Notes: generated by a model not told the origin, from the letters alone. DNA of 64,000 bases from JAGOUA01 sp964645655 (GCA_964645655.1 CAZXZS010000001.1:62001-126000); one strand, 5' to 3'. Shown: positions 50,867 through 59,035, numbered from the stretch's first letter. A program made the numbers and translations.

Positions 50867-51556
50867 TTACACGAGCGCCGGATCGACCTTGATCCCCGGA
50901 CCCATCGTCGAGGTCACGGTGATGCTCTTGAGGAAGACGCCCTTCGAGGAGGCCGGCTTCACTTTCTTCACGGCGTCGAGCAACGTCTGGAAGTTCTCCT
51001 GGAGCTTGGCCGCGTCGAGCGAGGCCTTGCCGATCGCCTGGTGGAGGTTGGCGGTCTGGTCGTTCTTGAAGGCGACCTTGCCCTTCTTGATGTCCTCGAC
51101 CATCTTCTTGACGTTCGTGCTCACGGTGTCGGTCTTCGGGTTCGGCATGAGGCCGGCCGGACCGAGGAGTTTCGCGATCTTGGTCATCTTGGCCATCATG
51201 TCCGGCGTGGCGACGGCGACGTCGAAATCCATCTTGCCGGACTGGGCGATCTCGTTGATCAGCTCTTCGCCGCCGACGATCTCGGCACCCGCTTCACGGG
51301 CGTCCTTTTCCTTGTCGCCGCTCACGAAGGCGATGACCTTCTTCGACTTGCCGATCGAGTGGGGGAAGATGATCGTCGCGCGCACCTGCTGGTCACCCTT
51401 CTTGACGTCGATGCCAAGGTTGAGGTGGACCTCGATGGTGCTGTCGAATTTGGTGGTTGCGGTCTGCTTTGCAAGGGCGAGGGCTTCCTCGGGCTTGTAG
51501 AGCTTCTTGCGGTCGATGTTCGCCTTGAGGGCGGTATAGCGTTTGCTGTGGGCCAT
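50867..51556 (-). CDS. rplA: 50S ribosomal protein L1
   Basis: The 229-aa protein matches L1, with KKGDQQVRATIIFPHSIGK, the LGPAGLMPNPKTDTV signature and a final TSTMGPGIKVD. Some Parcubacteria lack L1, so its presence narrows the host. It has its own promoter and terminator and is separated from rplK. Confidence 0.96.
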   Translation of the reverse strand: MAHSKRYTALKANIDRKKLYKPEEALALAKQTATTKFDSTIEVHLNLGIDVKKGDQQVRATIIFPHSIGKSKKVIAFVSGDKEKDAREAGAEIVGGEELINEIAQSGKMDFDVAVATPDMMAKMTKIAKLLGPAGLMPNPKTDTVSTNVKKMVEDIKKGKVAFKNDQTANLHQAIGKASLDAAKLQENFQTLLDAVKKVKPASSKGVFLKSITVTSTMGPGIKVDPALV

Positions 51557-51610
51557 AGTGGTGTTGGCGGAAGGGGCTGCCTTCCTTCCACGTTAGGGAG
51601 TAATGTCTGG

Positions 51611-51639
51611 ATGCTAGCAAAACCCTCGATTTTTGTCAA
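51611..51639 (-). promoter_or_regulatory. Promoter of rplA
   Basis: Minus strand: TTGACA (51634-51639), a 17-base spacer and TAGCAT (51611-51616) preceded by TGC. The leader is about 48 bases. Confidence 0.85.
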
Positions 51640-51704
51640 TGGCGGTGGGCTCTTGTGCGGCTGTGGAATGGCTTGGACGTTCGATTGGGCTTGGTATAGG
51701 TACC

Positions 51705-51728
51705 AAAAAACCGCCCGGAGGCGGTTTT
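51705..51728 (-). terminator. Intrinsic terminator after rplK
   Basis: AACCGCC (51709-51715) with GGCGGTT (51720-51726) and six T's on the minus strand. Confidence 0.88.
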
Positions 51729-51731
51729 CCC

Positions 51732-52157
51732 TTACCCGACCAGCTCGATCCCCATGTTCTTGGCCGTGCCTTCGACTTGGCGCATGGCCGATTCGATGGA
51801 CGTGCAGTTGAGGTCGCTGAGCTTTTTCTCGGCGATCTCGCGAACCTGGGCCTTGGTGACCTTGCCGACCTTGTCGGTGTGCGGCTTGGCGGAGCCCTTC
51901 TCGATCTTGGCGGCCTTCTTCAGCATCTCGGCGACCGGGGCCGTCTTGAGGATGAAGGTGTACGAGCGGTCCTCGTACAGGCTGATGATGACCGGAACGA
52001 CCTCGCCGGCGCGGTCTTGCGTGGCGGCGTTGACCTTCTGACAGAACTCGGCGATGTTCATGCCGTGCTGACCGAGGGCCGGACCGAGCGGGGGAGCCGG
52101 GTTCGCCTTGCCACCGATGACCTGGACCTTGATGAGGGCCTTGATTTTCTTTGCCAT
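51732..52157 (-). CDS. rplK: 50S ribosomal protein L11
   Basis: The 141-aa protein has the L11 start IKVQVIGGKANPAPPLGPALGQ (in segments) and the C-terminal rRNA-binding domain with GTAKNMGIELVG. It binds the GTPase centre of 23S rRNA. Here it is not co-transcribed with rplA. Confidence 0.96.
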   Translation of the reverse strand: MAKKIKALIKVQVIGGKANPAPPLGPALGQHGMNIAEFCQKVNAATQDRAGEVVPVIISLYEDRSYTFILKTAPVAEMLKKAAKIEKGSAKPHTDKVGKVTKAQVREIAEKKLSDLNCTSIESAMRQVEGTAKNMGIELVG

Positions 52158-52162
52158 AAGAG

Positions 52163-52192
52163 TGATTCAGACGTCGCGCCCATCTTGAATCA
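52163..52192 (-). promoter_or_regulatory. Leader hairpin before rplK
   Basis: TGATTCA (52163-52169) pairs with TGAATCA (52186-52192), just upstream of the rplK start. L1 binds the rplK leader in other bacteria, so this may be an autoregulatory site; I cannot match it to the L1 consensus with certainty. Confidence 0.35.
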
Positions 52193-52250
52193 ACGGACTG
52201 GGGCGAGAAGCGTGCTCGGGCGGACGAGCCTCCCCGGTCCTGATGGGGGC

Positions 52251-52279
52251 ATTAAAGCAGAAAGCGGCGAAAAAGGCAA
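52251..52279 (-). promoter_or_regulatory. Promoter of rplK
   Basis: Minus strand: TTGCCT (52274-52279), a 17-base spacer and TTTAAT (52251-52256) with a preceding TGC. The leader is about 87 bases. Confidence 0.65.
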
Positions 52280-52288
52280 GGGATAGGG

Positions 52289-52316
52289 AAAAAGAAGACC
52301 CCGATGGTCTCGGGGT
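52289..52316 (-). terminator. Intrinsic terminator (minus strand)
   Basis: ACCCCGA (52298-52304) pairs with TCGGGGT (52310-52316), followed by an interrupted T run on the minus strand. It serves the hypothetical gene at 52319. Confidence 0.75.
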
Positions 52317-52318
52317 GG

Positions 52319-52795
52319 TCAGGTGGCCGTGGCCGCCTTGATTCGCAGGATCGCTTCCTCGGCAAGCGCGACGACGTAGGCGTCTTCGCCGAAGCGGATC
52401 GTGAGCGGGTAGAGGTTGAGGGCCTTCAGGATCGGCGATTCCTTGTTGCCGGGGGAATCGAGGGTGAGCCCGCCGGCCAGATGGGCGATGACGGATCCGT
52501 CCGGTTCGGAGCATTCGCCTTGAAGGGTGCCGCTCCACAGGATGCCGTAAGCGCTCTCGCCTTCGCAGCTGACGGCGACGAGTTCCCCCGCCACCGTGTC
52601 CCCGGGAGGGGGGTCCCCGTGCGTGTGGGAGGAAGGGTAGGACAGGGTGATCTTGCCCGAAGGGACGGCCCGTGTGGCGAAGAGGGGGCCTGTCGCCGGC
52701 TGTTGCGTGTTGCGCCCTCCGCCCTCTCGCGGGGCTTTGGCTTTGTTGCGGGTCCGGTTGCTGTCGGTGCCCTTGGGGTGAGCGTGATTGGTCAT
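52319..52795 (-). CDS. Hypothetical protein between nusG and rplK
   Basis: The 158-aa protein has a disordered, basic and polar N-terminus of about 40 residues, followed by a beta-rich domain (TVAGELVAVSCEGESAYGIL). I recognise no family. It interrupts the usual secE-nusG-rplK-rplA order. I use the ATG at 52795. Confidence 0.65.
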   Translation of the reverse strand: MTNHAHPKGTDSNRTRNKAKAPREGGGRNTQQPATGPLFATRAVPSGKITLSYPSSHTHGDPPPGDTVAGELVAVSCEGESAYGILWSGTLQGECSEPDGSVIAHLAGGLTLDSPGNKESPILKALNLYPLTIRFGEDAYVVALAEEAILRIKAATAT

Positions 52796-52892
52796 GATCC
52801 GTCCTGTCGGTTCCGAATTTGATGACGGCTGGACGGTTTTGATAATACGCGATGTGAGGAATGTCAAGTCGCGCCTTATCCGGGTGGTACAT

Positions 52893-52918
52893 AAAAAGAA
52901 GGCCGAAGCCTTCTTTTT
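52893..52918 (-). terminator. Intrinsic terminator after nusG
   Basis: AAAAAGAAGGC-CGAA-GCCTTCTTTTT, a perfect hairpin ending in T's in either direction. Confidence 0.92.
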
Positions 52919-52920
52919 TC

Positions 52921-53472
52921 CTAGATCTTTCGCACCTGCTGGAAGTCCAGTTCCAACGGCGTCTCACGGCCGAACATGTTGACGAGGACCTTCACCTTGC
53001 CGCGTTGGGCATCGACTTCGCTGACCTTGCCCTCGTACGTCTTGAAGGGGCCTTCGACGATGGTGACGGCGACGCCTTCGCTGAGGTCGACGGTGGTCTC
53101 GGGCTTCGCCTCGGTGGACGTGACGCGCTTGAGGATGGCTTCCACCTCTTTTTCCGCGAGCGGCGTCGGGGTGGTGCCGGTGCCGATGAAGCCCGTCACG
53201 TTCGGCGTGTTGCGCACGACGTACCACGACTCGTCGTTCACGATCATGTCGACGAGGACGTATCCCGGATAGATCTTTTCCTCAATGACGCGGCGCTTGC
53301 CGTTCTTGAGGCGGACCTTTTTCTCTTTCGCCACGAGGATGCCGAACACGTAGTCTTGCATGTTCAGGGTCTCGATGCGCTGCTTGAGGTTCTCGGCCAC
53401 GTTTTCTTCGTAGCCGGAGTAGGTGTGGATCGCGTACCAGCGGCGGCCGTAATTGGCGACTTGCTTAGCCAT
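52921..53472 (-). CDS. nusG: Transcription antitermination factor NusG
   Basis: The 183-aa protein has the NGN domain (RRWYAIHTYSGYEENVAENL, then YPGYVLVDM) and a C-terminal KOW domain (GVAVTIVEGPFKTYEGKV). It links RNA polymerase to Rho or the ribosome. It follows secE by 24 bases. Confidence 0.96.
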   Translation of the reverse strand: MAKQVANYGRRWYAIHTYSGYEENVAENLKQRIETLNMQDYVFGILVAKEKKVRLKNGKRRVIEEKIYPGYVLVDMIVNDESWYVVRNTPNVTGFIGTGTTPTPLAEKEVEAILKRVTSTEAKPETTVDLSEGVAVTIVEGPFKTYEGKVSEVDAQRGKVKVLVNMFGRETPLELDFQQVRKI

Positions 53473-53496
53473 ATGGGAAAGAAGGTGCGAGGGGGA

Positions 53497-53832
53497 TTAG
53501 CGGGTGGGGGAACCCGTGATGACGTTGGTGGTCTCTGGGGCCGGGGCCGAAGGGGCGGGTTCGGTGGTGACTTCCGGCGTCACCTGGAGCGAATCCGAGG
53601 GGATGGTCACGGGCTCGTTCGTGACGGCGGCCGGGGCCTTGCGGCGGATGATGGCGCTGATGCCGCTCTGGAGGCCGCTGTCGAGCAAGGCAAAGAACAC
53701 CGCTGCCACCAAGCTTACCACGACGATGAGGGCGCTGTAGCGGAAGACGTCCTGTTTGGAGGGCCAGACGACCTTTTCGAGTTCCGCCTTGGAGGAACGG
53801 AAGTAGGCGATGAGCTGCTTCGCGGGGTTCAT
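53497..53832 (-). CDS. secE: Preprotein translocase subunit SecE with a long C-terminal tail
   Basis: Residues 1-60 are a normal single-helix SecE (ELEKVVWPSKQDVFRYSALI followed by the membrane helix). A further 45-residue tail rich in Pro, Thr and Ala (EVTTEPAPSAPAPETT) is unusual and lies outside the membrane. It heads the secE-nusG pair. Confidence 0.92.
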   Translation of the reverse strand: MNPAKQLIAYFRSSKAELEKVVWPSKQDVFRYSALIVVVSLVAAVFFALLDSGLQSGISAIIRRKAPAAVTNEPVTIPSDSLQVTPEVTTEPAPSAPAPETTNVITGSPTR

Positions 53833-53884
53833 ACGAAATGAAGGGTTTTTTAAAAGGCCGGGAGGGCCTTTTGATTACCCTGGG

Positions 53885-53913
53885 AGGGTAGCACTTTGGT
53901 TTGGCGAAAGCAA
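53885..53913 (-). promoter_or_regulatory. Promoter of secE-nusG with palindrome over the -10
   Basis: Minus strand: TTGCTT (53908-53913), a 17-base spacer and TACCCT (53885-53890) preceded by TGC. A TACCCTGGGAGGGTA palindrome (53876-53890) covers the -10 and start. An AAAAGGCC/GGCCTTTT hairpin follows at about 53849-53870. Confidence 0.6.
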
Positions 53914-53947
53914 GAAGTGTTTATGGGGCTGGCGCCCCGTACGCCCC

Positions 53948-54095
53948 CCCTTTCCCTTTGGGTGGGCCGGTCCCCGGCGGGCGGGCCCCTTTTTGTCGGA
54001 CCTGAACTCGCTGCTTATTCCGGGGATGGATCGCTCACACAGCAGGTCCGGCAAAAAGGGGCCCGCCCGCCGGGGACCTACGGGGAGGGAAAGGG
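53948..54095. repeat. Large 148-base hairpin between secE and cysS
   Basis: A 36-base arm (53969-54004) is complementary to 54043-54078 with a single G-U type mismatch. The loop (54005-54042) is 38 bases. An outer 10-bp stem (CCCTTTCCCT at 53948-53957 with 54086-54095) extends it past an internal loop. The stem is very GC-rich and includes a CCCCTTTTTG segment. The 396-base gap 53833-54228 holds this element, the secE promoter and the cysS promoter, and no gene. It could be a structured RNA or a MITE-like insertion. Confidence 0.85.
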
Positions 54096-54188
54096 AATGA
54101 AAAAGAAGAAAAAAAGAAACTCGGACGGGAGGTCCTTGGCTCGTCTTATCTTTTGGCGGGGGTTTTTCTCATATTTCTTTCCATAGCG

Positions 54189-54217
54189 TTGCGCCAAAAA
54201 ATCGACCCTGTTAGGCT
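54189..54217 (+). promoter_or_regulatory. Promoter of cysS, nearly leaderless
   Basis: TTGCGC (54189-54194), a 17-base spacer and TAGGCT (54212-54217). The predicted start at about 54224 leaves only about 5 bases before the ATG. Confidence 0.6.
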
Positions 54218-54228
54218 TTGGTGACTGT

Positions 54229-55614
54229 ATGCTTCACCTTTGGAATACCCGTTCCCGTTCGCTCGAAGAGTTCCGGCCCCTGCATCCGCCGCAGGTCGGC
54301 ATGTATCTGTGTGGGCCGACGGTCTATAACCCGCTGACGTTAGGGAATTGGCGGACGTATTTGTTAGGGGACCTGGTGCATCGCGCCTTGGTGTTTTTTG
54401 GGTACGACGTGACGCATGTTTCGAATATCACGGACGTCGGGCACCTGGTTGGGGATGGGGACGTGGGGGAGGACAAGCTCGAACGGGAGGCGGCGAAGAC
54501 GGGTAGGACGGCCTGGGAGATCGCCCGGCATTATGAGGCGACGTATGTCGAAGGGATGAGGGCGTTCAACATGCTGCCGCTGACGGTCATGCCGCGGGCC
54601 ACGGAACATATCGCCGAGCAGATCGCGCTCGTGCAGCAGCTTGAGCGAAACGGGTTTACCTATCGGACGTCGGATGGCATCTACTTTGATACGGGCAAGT
54701 TCGCGGACTATGGCCGCCTCTCCGGCCAGAGCCTGGACGAGAAGCGGGCCGGGGCGCGTGTCGAGGAGCATCCGGAGAAGCGCCATCCCGCCGATTTCGC
54801 GCTGTGGAAGTTCGCGGCTGACGGCGTGAAGCGGCAGATGGAGTGGGACAGTCCCTGGGGCATCGGCTTTCCGGGTTGGCATATCGAATGTTCGGCGATG
54901 TCGGCCAAGTATTTGGGGCAGACGTTTGACCTGCACCTTGGCGGGATCGACCTGCTGCCGGTGCACCACGAAAACGAGATCGCGCAAAGCGAGGCGGCCT
55001 CGGGACAGCCGTTCGTGCGGCATTGGTTGCATGGCGAGTTCTTGCTCGTGGACGGCGGGCGGATGGGGAAGTCCTTGGGGAACGCGTATACGCTGCAAGA
55101 TTTGGCGGAGCGTGGATTTTCGCCCATGGATTACCGGTACTTCTGCCTTGGCGCCCACTACCGCTCAAAGCTGAATTTCACCTGGGACGCGCTGGAAGCG
55201 GCGAAGCAGGCGCAGGCAAGGCTGAAGGCCGCGTTCCTGTCATGGGCGCAGGGCGAAGGCGTGTTGCCGGTCCTGGAATATGTGACCGCGTTCCGCGAGG
55301 CGTTGGAGGATGACCTGAACCTCCCGAAGGCGATGGCGGTGGTGTGGGAGACCGTCAAATCGGCCGCCTCGCCGGAGGAGAAGCGGGCCACCCTGCTCGC
55401 GATGGATGGCGTGTTGGGGCTCGGGATGGCGACGTGGACGCAAGACGTCGTCGAGGTCCCGCCGGAGATCCATGCGCTCGCGGAACGGCGCTGGTCCGCC
55501 CGTGCGGCCAAGGATTGGGCCGAATCCGATCGGTTGCGCGACGCGTTGGCCGAGGCCGGATGGGTGATGCAGGACGGGAAGGAAGGGTACGCGCTGCTTC
55601 CGCGCACGGAATAA
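54229..55614 (+). CDS. cysS: Cysteine-tRNA ligase
   Basis: The 461-aa protein has the CysRS start MYLCGPTVYN, with zinc ligands later in GWHIECSAM and HHENE. The HIGH motif reads TLGN, so its first His is Thr, and KMSKS reads RMGKS. Both depart from the E. coli enzyme (HIGH, KMSKS). The frame is intact and full length, so it is probably active. Confidence 0.93.
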   Translation: MLHLWNTRSRSLEEFRPLHPPQVGMYLCGPTVYNPLTLGNWRTYLLGDLVHRALVFFGYDVTHVSNITDVGHLVGDGDVGEDKLEREAAKTGRTAWEIARHYEATYVEGMRAFNMLPLTVMPRATEHIAEQIALVQQLERNGFTYRTSDGIYFDTGKFADYGRLSGQSLDEKRAGARVEEHPEKRHPADFALWKFAADGVKRQMEWDSPWGIGFPGWHIECSAMSAKYLGQTFDLHLGGIDLLPVHHENEIAQSEAASGQPFVRHWLHGEFLLVDGGRMGKSLGNAYTLQDLAERGFSPMDYRYFCLGAHYRSKLNFTWDALEAAKQAQARLKAAFLSWAQGEGVLPVLEYVTAFREALEDDLNLPKAMAVVWETVKSAASPEEKRATLLAMDGVLGLGMATWTQDVVEVPPEIHALAERRWSARAAKDWAESDRLRDALAEAGWVMQDGKEGYALLPRTE

Positions 55615-55640
55615 GAAAAACGCCCGATACGGGCGTTTTT
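55615..55640. terminator. Bidirectional terminator between cysS and fba
   Basis: AAAAACGCCC-GATAC-GGGCGTTTTT, followed by more T's on the plus strand. It serves both converging genes. Confidence 0.93.
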
Positions 55641-56576
55641 TTATGCTTCCTTGGCCGCCGCCGCTTTCCCCGCGCTCCCGAAGAGGTTCATCTTTTGCTT
55701 GGCGATCTCTTTCATGAGCGTCCTTCCGGGCTCGAAGAGCTTGCGCGGATCGAACCAGTTCGGATGTTCGGCGATCGCCTCACGCAGGCCCGCGCTGAAG
55801 CCGAGGCGGAGGTCGGTGTCGATGTTGATCTTGCAGATGCCGATCTTCACGGCGGCCGCGATGTCGGCATCGAGGATGCCGCGCATCTCGCCGAGATCGG
55901 CCCCGAACCGCTTGGCGAGGTGGACGACGTCTTCGCGAACGCCCGACGCGCCATGAAGCACCAAGGGGAGGTCGACGGCCTTGCGGATCGCCTTGAGGCG
56001 GGCTAGGTCGAGATGGCGGTCGCCCGCAAACTTATACGCGCCGTGCTTGGTGCCGATGGAGATGGCGAGGCTGTCGCATTCGCTTTCCTTCACGAAGCGG
56101 GCGGCCTCGGCGGGGTCGGTGAGGAAAGCTTCCTTGTCGAGGGTGCTGACCGTGTCTTCAGTGCCGCTGATCCGGCCGAATTCGGCTTCGACGGCGATGC
56201 CTTTTGCGCGTGCCCACTGGACGACTTGGCGGGTGCGCTTCACGTTTTCCACGAACGGGTGTTCGGAAGCGTCGATCATGACGCTCGAATAGCCCGATTC
56301 GATGGCTTTCCTGAGCAGGGCGAGGTCCTTGCCGTGGTCGAAGTGGAGGACGACGGGGAAATCGCCTTCCGCCGCGGCGCGTGCCATCGCGACAAGCATG
56401 CCGAGGCCTGCGTATTGGACCGCGCCTTCGGAGGTCTGGAGGATGACTGGCGATTCGCATTCGCGCGCCGCGTCCATCACGGCCAGGATCGTCTCGAGGT
56501 GGTTCACGTTGAAGGCGGGGATGGCATAGCCGTGCGCCTGGGCGTGCCGGAGCAGGGGAAGGGGGGAGAGGATCAT
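55641..56576 (-). CDS. fba: Class II fructose-bisphosphate aldolase
   Basis: The 311-aa protein has IPAFNVNHLETI, the zinc-binding LHFDHGKD, EAEFGRISGTED, ISIGTKHGAYK and VLHGASGV. It splits fructose-1,6-bisphosphate. Its start overlaps the stop of the PfkB gene by 4 bases. Confidence 0.92.
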   Translation of the reverse strand: MILSPLPLLRHAQAHGYAIPAFNVNHLETILAVMDAARECESPVILQTSEGAVQYAGLGMLVAMARAAAEGDFPVVLHFDHGKDLALLRKAIESGYSSVMIDASEHPFVENVKRTRQVVQWARAKGIAVEAEFGRISGTEDTVSTLDKEAFLTDPAEAARFVKESECDSLAISIGTKHGAYKFAGDRHLDLARLKAIRKAVDLPLVLHGASGVREDVVHLAKRFGADLGEMRGILDADIAAAVKIGICKINIDTDLRLGFSAGLREAIAEHPNWFDPRKLFEPGRTLMKEIAKQKMNLFGSAGKAAAAKEA

Positions 56577-57577
56577 AGGGGGAAGGGGCGGGCGCGGATG
56601 GCCTGGTGCTGGCGGATGGCCTTGTTAAGCCCCTCGCGGTTGAGGAGGCCTTGGTGCGGTCCCAGGAATTGGATCACGCTCGAGGCGTTCGCGGTTCCGT
56701 AGCGCATGGCTTCGGGGACCGAAAACCCCTTGTCGATGGCCCAGGTGAACGCGCTGGCATAGGAATCGCCAGCGCCCGTCCGCTCGATGCAGGGGACCGG
56801 GAAGCTCTTGCAGAACCAGGCGCGGGTCCCTTCGATGGCATACGAGCCATATTCGCCGTCGGTGATGACCGAGACGCGTGGCCCGAGGGCTTGGAGACGT
56901 GCGAGCTGCTTCTTGAGCGGCGTTTTCGCTGGCTGTTCGAGGAAGCGTTCGGCTTCCTCCTTGTTGAGGACCAGGATATCCGTCCGCCGCAAGACCTCTT
57001 TCGTGCCTGTCGCGAGGCGGCGCAGCTGGTAGGTGCCCGGTTGGAAGGTCAGCCGGGTCTTTGGCGAACGTGCGAGGTATGCGAGCAAGTCCTGCTCCAT
57101 GGCCTCATGTCCCTCGCCTAAGGAGGTGTAGTAGATGCGGCGGATGAAGGGCAACGATTTTGGGAAGTGGTAGGCGTACGGGTTGTGGTGGACGAGGATG
57201 GTGCGTTCGCCGTGAAACGACAGGACGGTCGAATAGTTCGTCGTGGCCCCGCGCGGCTGCGAGACGTAGCGGAGCGAGACGCCCCCCTCTTTCCAGCGCT
57301 TGCGGATGAGCCCGCCTTCCCAATCGTCGCCGATGGTCGAGGCGATCGCCGTTTCCAGGCCTAGCCGGGCGGTCGCGAGGGCCGCGTTCGAGGCGTTGCC
57401 GGCGGCAGGGACGCGCGTCATCGCGTCGACGGGGATCTTCTCGCCGAAGACGAAAGAAATCTGGCAGCTCGTCTTGTCGGCCTGGCAATGCACGGCCGCC
57501 TCGCTGATCTCGACAAAGACGTCGAGCATGGTGTCGCCGATGGTGAGGACATCGAGGGAAGGGGCGGGGCGGGGCAT
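56573..57577 (-). CDS. PfkB-family sugar kinase
   Basis: The 334-aa protein has the ribokinase-type ending RTGAGDSYASAF (catalytic Asp in GAGD) and an N-terminal AAGNASNAALATARLG. It overlaps fba by 4 bases. From this pairing I infer that it phosphorylates fructose-6-phosphate or a related sugar. A nucleoside or another sugar is possible. Confidence 0.85.
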   Translation of the reverse strand: MPRPAPSLDVLTIGDTMLDVFVEISEAAVHCQADKTSCQISFVFGEKIPVDAMTRVPAAGNASNAALATARLGLETAIASTIGDDWEGGLIRKRWKEGGVSLRYVSQPRGATTNYSTVLSFHGERTILVHHNPYAYHFPKSLPFIRRIYYTSLGEGHEAMEQDLLAYLARSPKTRLTFQPGTYQLRRLATGTKEVLRRTDILVLNKEEAERFLEQPAKTPLKKQLARLQALGPRVSVITDGEYGSYAIEGTRAWFCKSFPVPCIERTGAGDSYASAFTWAIDKGFSVPEAMRYGTANASSVIQFLGPHQGLLNREGLNKAIRQHQAIRARPFPL

Positions 57578-57639
57578 ACGTTGGTCGCGGACCACGACGT
57601 GTGATAGGCTGAGTGTATCATTCTTGTCGCCTGATTCCT

Positions 57640-57984
57640 ATGTTCCATCGGCAAAGCAAGACGGGGAAGGTGAAATCGGCGGGGGCTGGCCTCGCGGCAG
57701 GTCTCGCGTTGGGCTTGGCCGCCGGGCTGTTCTTGCGCTCGAAGAAGGGCCAGGCCGTGCAAAAGGATCTGGCGGCGCAAGCGGCGTTGCTGCAGAAGCA
57801 GATCCTCAAGAAATTCTCTTCCGCCGAAGGGATGACGCAATCCGCCTACAACGATGCCATCGACGAGGTCCTCGCCGCGTATGCGAAGGGCAAGCATGCC
57901 GCCGAGAAGGAGGTCTCACAGCTGCGCGTGGAATTGCGCAAGCGTTGGCGGACCGTGAAGGCCTACGTCGATAAGCGCATCTAG
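57640..57984 (+). CDS. YtxH-like small membrane protein
   Basis: The 114-aa protein has one Gly/Ala-rich membrane helix (AGLAAGLALGLAAGLFLRSKKG) and a long amphipathic helix. It resembles YtxH-type stress proteins. It lies 4 bases before rsmE. I start at the ATG at 57640. Confidence 0.72.
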   Translation: MFHRQSKTGKVKSAGAGLAAGLALGLAAGLFLRSKKGQAVQKDLAAQAALLQKQILKKFSSAEGMTQSAYNDAIDEVLAAYAKGKHAAEKEVSQLRVELRKRWRTVKAYVDKRI

Positions 57985-57988
57985 CCCT

Positions 57989-58723
57989 ATGAAGCGCCAC
58001 GTCTTCACGCTCTCCCCGTTGCCGGAAGCCAAGGCGTGGACGATCCGCGTCCCGGAACTGGTCCACCAGATCGTCCGGGTTTTGCATTTGCGCACGGGCG
58101 AGGAAATCTCCCTGGTCGACGGTCAAGGGAAGGCTATCGTCGTCGAGATCGTGGCGTATTCCGACCGCACCGTCGACGTTCGGAAACGGACGGAAGAGGC
58201 GGTCCCCGCGACCCTTGCGGTTCCTGGGGAGCGGCTGTTCGTCTGTGCGGCGATCCTGAAGAAGGACCACTTCGAATGGCTCACCGAAAAATTAGCCGAA
58301 ATCGGCATCACGGACCTGGTGCCGCTGTTGAGCGCGCGCACCATCAAGAAGGACCTGAGGCTCGAGCGCCTTCAGACCATCGCGCAAGAGGCGATGGAGC
58401 AGTCCGAACAGGCGCGGGTCATGACGGTCCACGCGCCGATCGACCTGATGGGGGCGTGCCAACTACTCAACCGGTCGCGGGTGGATGCCGTCGTATGCGA
58501 TACGGGAAAGGGGATGCCGTCCTTGGAGGCCGTGCTGGCGGAGCGGAAGGCGCGTGCCGTGTTCGTAGGTCCGGAAGGCGGCTGGTCCGAGGAGGAGCGC
58601 GTCTTTTTTGAAAGCGAGTGCAGGTATCCGCGCGCGAGCCTCGGCACGAGCGTGCTGCGCGGGGAGACGGCGGGGATCTTGGCGGGGTTTTGCTTGGTTC
58701 GTCTGGGAAGGGATTCGAGGTAA
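57989..58723 (+). CDS. rsmE: 16S rRNA m3U1498 methyltransferase
   Basis: The 244-aa SPOUT methylase has VFVGPEGGWSEEE and LGTSVLRGETAGI, the SAM-binding knot of RsmE, plus an N-terminal PUA-like domain. It methylates U1498 of 16S rRNA. Confidence 0.92.
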   Translation: MKRHVFTLSPLPEAKAWTIRVPELVHQIVRVLHLRTGEEISLVDGQGKAIVVEIVAYSDRTVDVRKRTEEAVPATLAVPGERLFVCAAILKKDHFEWLTEKLAEIGITDLVPLLSARTIKKDLRLERLQTIAQEAMEQSEQARVMTVHAPIDLMGACQLLNRSRVDAVVCDTGKGMPSLEAVLAERKARAVFVGPEGGWSEEERVFFESECRYPRASLGTSVLRGETAGILAGFCLVRLGRDSR

Positions 58724-58727
58724 GGGC

Positions 58728-58916
58728 AAAAAACGTATACAGGCGTTCCCATGTGTGGGGCGTTGAGATCGTCCCCATGCGGTCTTCTTCGTGTCCGTGG
58801 GCATCCTCGCCAGACGGCTGCCTCGCCCATTCCGAGGCATGGGATGGTGTCGAGAAAGGCGTGGGCTCCTGGGATCGTGCGGGTCTCCCGTCGAGCGCGT
58901 GTGGGAAAATCCTAAG
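58728..58916 (-). ncRNA. Candidate 6S-like regulatory RNA
   Basis: A consensus promoter and a terminal T run (A's at 58728-58733) bound a roughly 189-base transcript without an ORF. Four nested pairings fold it into a rod: 58746-58751 with 58902-58907 (UUCCCA/UGGGAA), 58767-58777 with 58870-58876, 58802-58806 with 58842-58846 (CAUCC/GGAUG), and an apical 58819-58825 with 58833-58839 (UGCCUCG/CGAGGCA). Unpaired stretches between the outer stems would form the central bubble. Size and layout match 6S RNA. Sequence alone does not prove it, and another structured RNA is possible. Confidence 0.5.
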
Positions 58917-58922
58917 CGACCT

Positions 58923-58951
58923 AACCTATTATGGTAGGCTGTTTTTGTCAA
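58923..58951 (-). promoter_or_regulatory. Promoter of the 6S-like RNA
   Basis: Minus strand: TTGACA (58946-58951), a 17-base spacer and TAGGTT (58923-58928). The predicted start is about 58916. Confidence 0.8.
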
Positions 58952-59035
58952 TCCAACAACGCGTAAAGGACGCGTGGAGAATAAAAACAAGGTTTCCTAT
59001 GGCCATGCCCGCCGCGCGCTCTATGCGCGATTGGG

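Noticed and set aside
58728..58916. SRP RNA, RNase P RNA or tmRNA as identity of the structured RNA
   Set aside because: The conserved SRP tetraloop region, the RNase P core motifs and a tRNA-like end are all missing. The rod shape with nested stems fits 6S RNA better.
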